Part shown: in pieces, positions 43,224 to 47,670 of the stretch
How positions within the stretch are numbered: position 1 is the stretch's first letter
Layout of the letters: the number at the start of each line of letters is the position of its first letter
Assembly: GCA_902537665.1 (NCBI GenBank)
Contig: CACBCE010000009.1
Span: 1 to 47,670, forward strand
Reading direction: 5' to 3'
Length of the DNA: 47,670 nt
DNA from: an uncultured Pelagibacteraceae bacterium
Lineage (GTDB): Bacteria; Pseudomonadota; Alphaproteobacteria; Pelagibacterales; Pelagibacteraceae
The notes under the pieces: generated by a model
What the model saw: only the letters and a program-made list of their open reading frames with translations
What the model was told of the DNA's origin: nothing
Databases searched by the model: none
Program-made: the position numbers and the translations under genes

Positions 43224-44213
43224 ATGAAATACTTTAAAGAATTATTAAAATTCAAAATTTTTTTTTTATTTAATTTTTTAATTTGTTTCCCCTCTTTCTC
43301 AGACAATCATAATATTTACGATACACTTGAGTTGATCAAAAAAGATTTGAAAACTCTCGAAAAAGCCGTTTACTCAAATTCAAGTGAATTCAATAATTCT
43401 AATTCAGCTTCATCAAGAGTTGACAGTAACTCTGAAGATGTACTTACAAGACACTTGTTGAAATTATCTGAAATTGAAAATCAATTTCAGGAACTTACTA
43501 ACAAATTTGAAGAAATAAACTTTAAGCTAGATAAGTTATCAAATAGACTTTCTAAAGTTCAATCAGATAATCAACTTAGATTTCAAGATTTAGAAACTGC
43601 TCTATCAAATGGTGAAACTATAAATTTGACTTCAAAAAAAAGTTTAGAAAAAGATACAGAAATTTTACCAGGCTCATCTCAACCACAAGACTTAGGGTCA
43701 ATATCTTATAAAGATAATTCTACAAGTGATACCTCTCAAAAAATACAATCAGTCGAAACGACTGCCACAATTGTTACTGAGACATTTCAAGCAGAAGAAA
43801 AAATTTTACCAGATGTTTCAGCGCCTGAACAATATGAATTTGCAACAAGTTTTTTAAAAGTTGGTGATTACCCAACCGCTGAAAGAGCATTTAGAGAATT
43901 TGTGATTTCAAATCCTGATCATAAATTGGCAGGTAACGCACAATATTGGTATGCTGAAACATTTAGAATAAGACAACTATATACTGATGCTGCTTCAGCT
44001 TATTTAGAAGGTTATCAAAAATATCCAAAAGGAGAAAAAGCTCCTATTAATTTATTAAAGCTAGGTGTATCAATGATACAGATTGGAGAAAAAGATCAAG
44101 GCTGTAAAATGATAAGTGGTGTTGAAAAACAATACCCAGACGCAAATCAGTCTGTTATTCAAAAAGCAAAGTATGAGTCTCAAAAATTTGAGTGTAAGAA
44201 AAAAAATTCCTGA
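43224..44213 (+). CDS. cpoB: Tol-Pal system coordinator CpoB/YbgF
   Basis: A 329-residue periplasmic protein. An N-terminal signal peptide (about 1-27, ending near FPSFSD) is followed by a coiled coil with leucine heptads (about 30-135), a Ser/Thr-rich linker (about 140-190) and a C-terminal TPR domain. The TPR part begins EQYEFATSFLKVGDYPTAERAFREFVISNPDHKL, followed by AQYWYAETFRIRQLYTDAASAYLEGYQKYPKGEKAP. This is the CpoB layout, which links outer-membrane constriction with peptidoglycan synthesis. It lies 86 nt after pal beyond a terminator, so it may have its own promoter. It overlaps tilS. Confidence 0.88.
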   Translation: MKYFKELLKFKIFFLFNFLICFPSFSDNHNIYDTLELIKKDLKTLEKAVYSNSSEFNNSNSASSRVDSNSEDVLTRHLLKLSEIENQFQELTNKFEEINFKLDKLSNRLSKVQSDNQLRFQDLETALSNGETINLTSKKSLEKDTEILPGSSQPQDLGSISYKDNSTSDTSQKIQSVETTATIVTETFQAEEKILPDVSAPEQYEFATSFLKVGDYPTAERAFREFVISNPDHKLAGNAQYWYAETFRIRQLYTDAASAYLEGYQKYPKGEKAPINLLKLGVSMIQIGEKDQGCKMISGVEKQYPDANQSVIQKAKYESQKFECKKKNS

Positions 44214-45201
44214 AATCTATAGATCAAAACTTTTAAATCAAAAAGTAAATAAAATTTTTAAAAAATTTGAAAAGTTATTCAAAATAGACACCAATTTTAT
44301 AGTTGCAGTATCTGGAGGGGCAGATAGTTTGGCTTTAGCTTTTTTAACGAAATTATACTCTTTAAAAAAAAACTTAAATCCAAGATATTTTATTGTAGAT
44401 CATAAGCTTAGAAAAGAGTCTACTTATGAGGCTCATAAAGTAAAAAGAATTCTTAAATCTTTAAAAATCAATTCTCAAGTTCTTACTTGGAAAGGCAAAA
44501 AACCTAGGAGCAATATTCAATCCTTAGCTAGGAATAAAAGATATGAGCTTTTATTCTCTAAATGCAAAAAACTTAATATAAGTAACCTAATTTTAGGTCA
44601 TCACATGGATGATTTAATTGAAAACTTTTTTCTAAGAATGGCTAGAGGGAGTGGTCTAAAAGGACTTGTATCATTTGGGACAAACACTCAAATAAAAAAT
44701 ATAAATTTGATTAGACCTTTGATAAAATTTGACAAAAAAGATTTAATGTTTTTATCAAAATTTATATTTAATTTTTATGTAGATGACCCAACTAATGATG
44801 ATATTAAATTTAATAGAATTAAAGTAAGAAACTTAATTAAGGAATTTGAGGATTTTGGTCTTGATAAGAAAAAATTTCAATTAACGATAGAAAATTTGAA
44901 AAAGTCGGATCAATCAATTAAGTTTTATGTAGAAAAGAATAAGAGAGTGAATTCGATTTTTAACTATAAAAAAAATCAAGTTTTATTAAAAGAAAACTTT
45001 TTTGAAAATTCACATGAGGTCATTTTTAGATCTTTCTCCGATTTAATTCATTTATTGGGAAAAAAGCCTAATTTTGTGAGAGGTAAAAAAATAGAGAATA
45101 TTTTGAATAAAATTAAAAAGCGAAAATTAAGAAAAGAAACATTAGGAGGATGCGTCATTAAGATGGTAAATCATACTATGATTTTGACAAAAGAAGGCTA
45201 A
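44173..45201 (+). CDS. tilS: tRNA(Ile)-lysidine synthase
   Basis: A 342-residue N-type ATP pyrophosphatase that puts lysidine at C34 of tRNA-Ile(CAU), so that it reads AUA. The P-loop FIVAVSGGADSLALAFL (42-58) has the SGGxDS motif, then FIVDHKLRKESTYEA, NIQSLARNKRYELLF and LGHHMDDLIENFFLRMARGSGLKGL give the tRNA and ATP sites. I chose ATG 44173, which overlaps cpoB by 41 nt, over the ATG at 44116, which would overlap by 98 nt without gaining conserved sequence. The protein is short, with only a reduced C-terminal region. ftsH follows after 42 nt. Confidence 0.9.
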   Translation: MSLKNLSVRKKIPEIYRSKLLNQKVNKIFKKFEKLFKIDTNFIVAVSGGADSLALAFLTKLYSLKKNLNPRYFIVDHKLRKESTYEAHKVKRILKSLKINSQVLTWKGKKPRSNIQSLARNKRYELLFSKCKKLNISNLILGHHMDDLIENFFLRMARGSGLKGLVSFGTNTQIKNINLIRPLIKFDKKDLMFLSKFIFNFYVDDPTNDDIKFNRIKVRNLIKEFEDFGLDKKKFQLTIENLKKSDQSIKFYVEKNKRVNSIFNYKKNQVLLKENFFENSHEVIFRSFSDLIHLLGKKPNFVRGKKIENILNKIKKRKLRKETLGGCVIKMVNHTMILTKEG

Positions 45202-45243
45202 AAATAGACTTGTTTAATTTATAATAATTCTTATCTTACACAT

Positions 45244-47145
45244 ATGAATCTTAAAAACTTAGCAATGTGGGCAATAATCGTTTTTTTAACGATTGGTCTT
45301 TACAATATGTTTAAGAATCCTCAATCAAACACAAGAAGCTCTAATCAGGTAATTTTCTCAGAATTTTTGGAGTCTGTAGAACAGGGTGAGGTATTAAAAG
45401 TTGAGATTCAAGGAAACAATATAAATGGAGTGTATGCAAACGGAAAAAGTTTTAAAACTTATTCACCAAATGATCCTAATTTGATAGAAAAACTTTCAGA
45501 GAAAGGTGTAAGTATATCTGCGGCACCAATAGAGGAAAAAATGCCTTCATTATTCGGTGTCCTACTTTCATGGTTTCCAATGTTATTATTAATAGCAGTT
45601 TGGATTTTCTTTATGAGACAAATGCAAGGTGGAAAAGGTGGAGCGATGGGCTTTGGAAGATCTAAAGCAAAAATGATGAATGAAATGAAAGGCAAAGTAA
45701 CCTTTAATGATGTTGCAGGAGTAGAAGAAGCAAAAGAGGAAGTTGAGGAAATTGTTGAATTTTTAAAAGATCCAAAAAAATTTAGTAGATTAGGTGGAAA
45801 AATACCTAGAGGCGCACTTCTTGTTGGTCCCCCAGGCACAGGAAAAACTTTATTAGCAAGAGCAATTGCTGGTGAAGCAGGTGTCCCTTTCTTTACTATC
45901 TCTGGATCAGATTTCGTAGAAATGTTTGTTGGTGTCGGAGCATCAAGAGTGAGAGACATGTTCGAGCAAGGAAAAAAAAATTCGCCTTGTATAATTTTTA
46001 TTGATGAAATTGACGCTGTTGGAAGAAGTCGAGGTGCAGGTCTAGGAGGAGGAAATGACGAAAGGGAACAAACTCTTAATCAGCTTCTTGTGGAGATGGA
46101 TGGTTTTGACACTAACGAAGGTGTCATTATAATCGCAGCAACAAATAGGCCTGATGTTCTTGATCCCGCATTATTAAGACCTGGTAGATTTGATAGACAA
46201 GTTGTAGTTTCTAATCCAGATATAATTGGGAGAGAAAAAATCCTAAAAGTACACGTTAAAAAGATTAAGATGGCTCCTGATGTAAATTTGAGAACTATAG
46301 CAAGAGGAACTCCTGGATTTTCTGGTGCTGATTTAGCTAATTTAGTAAATGAGTCTGCGCTATTAGCGGCTAGAAAAAATAAAAGAATTGTTACTTTAAA
46401 TGAATTCGAAGAGGCAAAGGATAAAGTAATGATGGGAGCTGAAAGACGATCAATGGTTATGACTGAAGATGAGAAGAAATTAACGGCATATCATGAAGGT
46501 GGACATGCTTTAGTTTCATTTAATATGCCAAGTTATGACCCAATACATAAAGCAACAATTATACCAAGAGGTCGAGCTTTAGGGATGGTAATGAATTTAC
46601 CTGAAAGAGATAAGCATGGCCATTCAATAAAATATTTGAAAGCAAGATTAGCTGTATGTTTTGGTGGAAGAGTGGCAGAGGAAGTAATTTTTGGAAAAGA
46701 TAATATTTCAACAGGTGCAGGTGGAGGAAGCGGTTCAGATATAAACCAAGCAACTCAACTTGCAAGAGCCATGGTTACAAAATATGGGATGAGTGAAGAA
46801 ATGGGTCCAGTTGAGTATGGTGAAAATCAAGAAGAAGTTTTTTTAGGAAGATCTGTAACCCAAACACAATCAGTATCAGAGGAAGTGGCTCAAAAAATAG
46901 ATAAAGAAATCAGAAAATTAGTTGATGAAGGTTATAACAAAGCTAAAGAAATATTAACAGAAAAAATTGATGATTTGCATAAAATCGCAAAAGCTCTTAT
47001 GACATACGAAACATTAACAGGTGAAGAAATAGAAAATATAATTACTAAAAATATATACCCTGCTGATAAACAAGATCTTAAAGTTGATGATGATAAGAGC
47101 TCAGCTTTAGGTGCCATGGGACTTAAACCTAAAATTGTTCATTAA
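45244..47145 (+). CDS. ftsH: ATP-dependent zinc metalloprotease FtsH
   Basis: A 633-residue membrane-bound AAA+ protease that forms hexamers and degrades misfolded membrane and regulatory proteins. Helix 1 is at about 4-21 and helix 2 at about 103-124, flanking a small periplasmic domain. Walker A GPPGTGKT is at 195-202, Walker [12 protein letters not shown] at 250-260, the second region of homology [20 protein letters not shown] at 299-318 and the zinc site HEGGH at 417-421. All are intact. A perfect TATAAT lies at 45220-45225, though with no good -35. tilS is upstream and folP follows within 6 nt, as in other alphaproteobacteria. Confidence 0.97.
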   Translation: MNLKNLAMWAIIVFLTIGLYNMFKNPQSNTRSSNQVIFSEFLESVEQGEVLKVEIQGNNINGVYANGKSFKTYSPNDPNLIEKLSEKGVSISAAPIEEKMPSLFGVLLSWFPMLLLIAVWIFFMRQMQGGKGGAMGFGRSKAKMMNEMKGKVTFNDVAGVEEAKEEVEEIVEFLKDPKKFSRLGGKIPRGALLVGPPGTGKTLLARAIAGEAGVPFFTISGSDFVEMFVGVGASRVRDMFEQGKKNSPCIIFIDEIDAVGRSRGAGLGGGNDEREQTLNQLLVEMDGFDTNEGVIIIAATNRPDVLDPALLRPGRFDRQVVVSNPDIIGREKILKVHVKKIKMAPDVNLRTIARGTPGFSGADLANLVNESALLAARKNKRIVTLNEFEEAKDKVMMGAERRSMVMTEDEKKLTAYHEGGHALVSFNMPSYDPIHKATIIPRGRALGMVMNLPERDKHGHSIKYLKARLAVCFGGRVAEEVIFGKDNISTGAGGGSGSDINQATQLARAMVTKYGMSEEMGPVEYGENQEEVFLGRSVTQTQSVSEEVAQKIDKEIRKLVDEGYNKAKEILTEKIDDLHKIAKALMTYETLTGEEIENIITKNIYPADKQDLKVDDDKSSALGAMGLKPKIVH

Positions 47146-47150
47146 TCTTA

Positions 47151-47670
47151 ATGTCTGGATATTACACAAAATTGTGTAATTTCTACTACGGAAATAGCTC
47201 AAAAAAGTTAGTCAAAAGAAATAAAACTATACCACTTAATGGAATCAAAGAAATTTCATTTGATCAAATAGAGGTAATAACAAGAAATTCAAAAAAAAAG
47301 ATATTTGTTAATCAAATAAAATATTTGCCTAAATTAATTAGGAGAAAAGTAAATTCTGATTTAAAAAAAATTAGATCAAAAAAAAAAAATTTTTCAAATC
47401 TAAATTTTAAAAAAATACCTAATATTATGGGTGTTTTAAATTTGACACCTGATAGTTTTTCAGATGGTGGAAGATTTAATTCAAAAAAAAAAGGAATTGA
47501 TCATGCGATTAGTTTACTAAACAGTGGCGCAAATCTAATTGATATTGGTGGTGAGTCGACACGCCCAGGATCAAAAATAATTAGAGAAAATTTAGAGTGG
47601 CAAAGAATTGAAAAAATCCTAAAATTATTAATTAAGAAAAAAATACCAATTTCTCTAGATACCAGAAAGT
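47151..47670 (+). CDS. folP: Dihydropteroate synthase, 3' end cut off by window
   Basis: The gene runs off the right edge; 173 codons are visible from ATG 47151. About 93 residues of basic N-terminal extension come first, then the DHPS core: IMGVLNLTPDSFSDGGRF (about 94-111), LIDIGGESTRPGS and ISLDTRK, which bind the pterin pyrophosphate. The enzyme joins p-aminobenzoate to dihydropterin pyrophosphate in folate synthesis. An N-terminal extension is common in alphaproteobacterial forms. A 20-nt perfect inverted repeat lies at codons 4-10 and a run of 12 adenines within the extension. ftsH ends 5 nt upstream. Confidence 0.93.
   Translation, partial: MSGYYTKLCNFYYGNSSKKLVKRNKTIPLNGIKEISFDQIEVITRNSKKKIFVNQIKYLPKLIRRKVNSDLKKIRSKKKNFSNLNFKKIPNIMGVLNLTPDSFSDGGRFNSKKKGIDHAISLLNSGANLIDIGGESTRPGSKIIRENLEWQRIEKILKLLIKKKIPISLDTRK
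47161..47180. repeat. Perfect inverted repeat at the 5' end of folP
   Basis: ATTACACAA, AA, TTGTGTAAT: a 20-nt perfect palindrome starting 10 nt after the A of the folP ATG. In RNA it would form an 8-bp hairpin with a four-base loop close to the start codon. Confidence 0.6.

Noticed and set aside
45220-45225. Perfect TATAAT upstream of ftsH as a promoter
   Set aside because: No acceptable -35 element lies 16-18 nt upstream, and in DNA this A/T-rich the hexamer is common, so it was left as a note in the ftsH entry.
45459-45959. 166-codon minus-strand frame opposite ftsH
   Set aside because: It lies within the conserved ftsH coding region and its composition is that of a reverse-strand shadow (Ser/Pro/Ile-rich) with no domain.

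Overview
The window looks like the chromosome of a SAR11-clade alphaproteobacterium (Candidatus Pelagibacter or a close relative). The evidence is the very high A/T content with long A and T runs, tiny intergenic gaps with many 1-14 nt gene overlaps, alphaproteobacterial gene orders (tkt-gap-pgk-fba, tolQRAB-pal-cpoB-tilS-ftsH-folP, split pntA), and a lone 5S rRNA gene at the edge of a surface-polysaccharide island. That last arrangement matches, from memory of the published genomes, hypervariable region 2 (HVR2) of Pelagibacter, which lies between the 23S and 5S rRNA genes.

Region 1 (1-23623) is the island. It holds 24 genes for cell-surface glycan: nine GT2/GT4 glycosyltransferases, a WecA/MraY-like initiating phosphoglycosyl transferase, an O-antigen ligase/polymerase-like membrane protein, three further polytopic membrane proteins (two or three of them possibly GT-C-like), nucleotide-sugar enzymes, a sugar C-methyltransferase, an FkbM methyltransferase, a cupin and a partial PhyH-type dioxygenase. 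The nucleotide-sugar enzymes are a true GDP-mannose 4,6-dehydratase with GDP-fucose synthase, two divergent dehydratase paralogues, a UDP-glucuronate 4-epimerase-like protein and a perosamine-synthase-like aminotransferase. Coding strand switches about ten times, and convergent neighbours overlap at their 3' ends, as expected of a mosaic built by repeated gene exchange. The expected product is an O-antigen or capsule-like glycan containing GDP-mannose-derived deoxysugars.

Region 2 (23731-27726) starts with the 5S rRNA gene, followed within 15 nt by rpmJ, then a 36-residue aa3-oxidase subunit IV-like peptide, the three-gene proton-translocating transhydrogenase (pntA, pntA C-terminal subunit, pntB) and a transaldolase. 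It ends at a converging initiator tRNA gene.

Region 3 (27650-35865, all minus strand) reads from tkt through gap, pgk, fba, thiE, efp, suhB-like, rpmE, trcR and rpsU to tRNA-fMet. It combines lower glycolysis/gluconeogenesis with translation genes. rpsU appears to start at AUU behind a strong Shine-Dalgarno sequence, and it sits 5 nt upstream of an initiator tRNA whose anticodon stem has an A-U in place of the first of the three usual G-C pairs.

Region 4 (35919-47670, all plus strand) holds a DUF4164-like coiled-coil protein, zapA, ygfA, a ymdB-type phosphoesterase, yebC, a phage-type RuvC-like nuclease, tolQRAB-pal-cpoB, tilS, ftsH and the 5' part of folP. ruvA, ruvB and ybgC, often found between yebC and tolQ in proteobacteria, are absent here.

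No CRISPR array, insertion sequence, prophage or integrase was seen. There is no gene-free stretch longer than 300 bases. I did not find a clearly new multi-gene system. The best leads are the rpsU/tRNA-fMet arrangement, the catalytically altered GMD paralogue, the RuvC substitution and the structured leader of pal.
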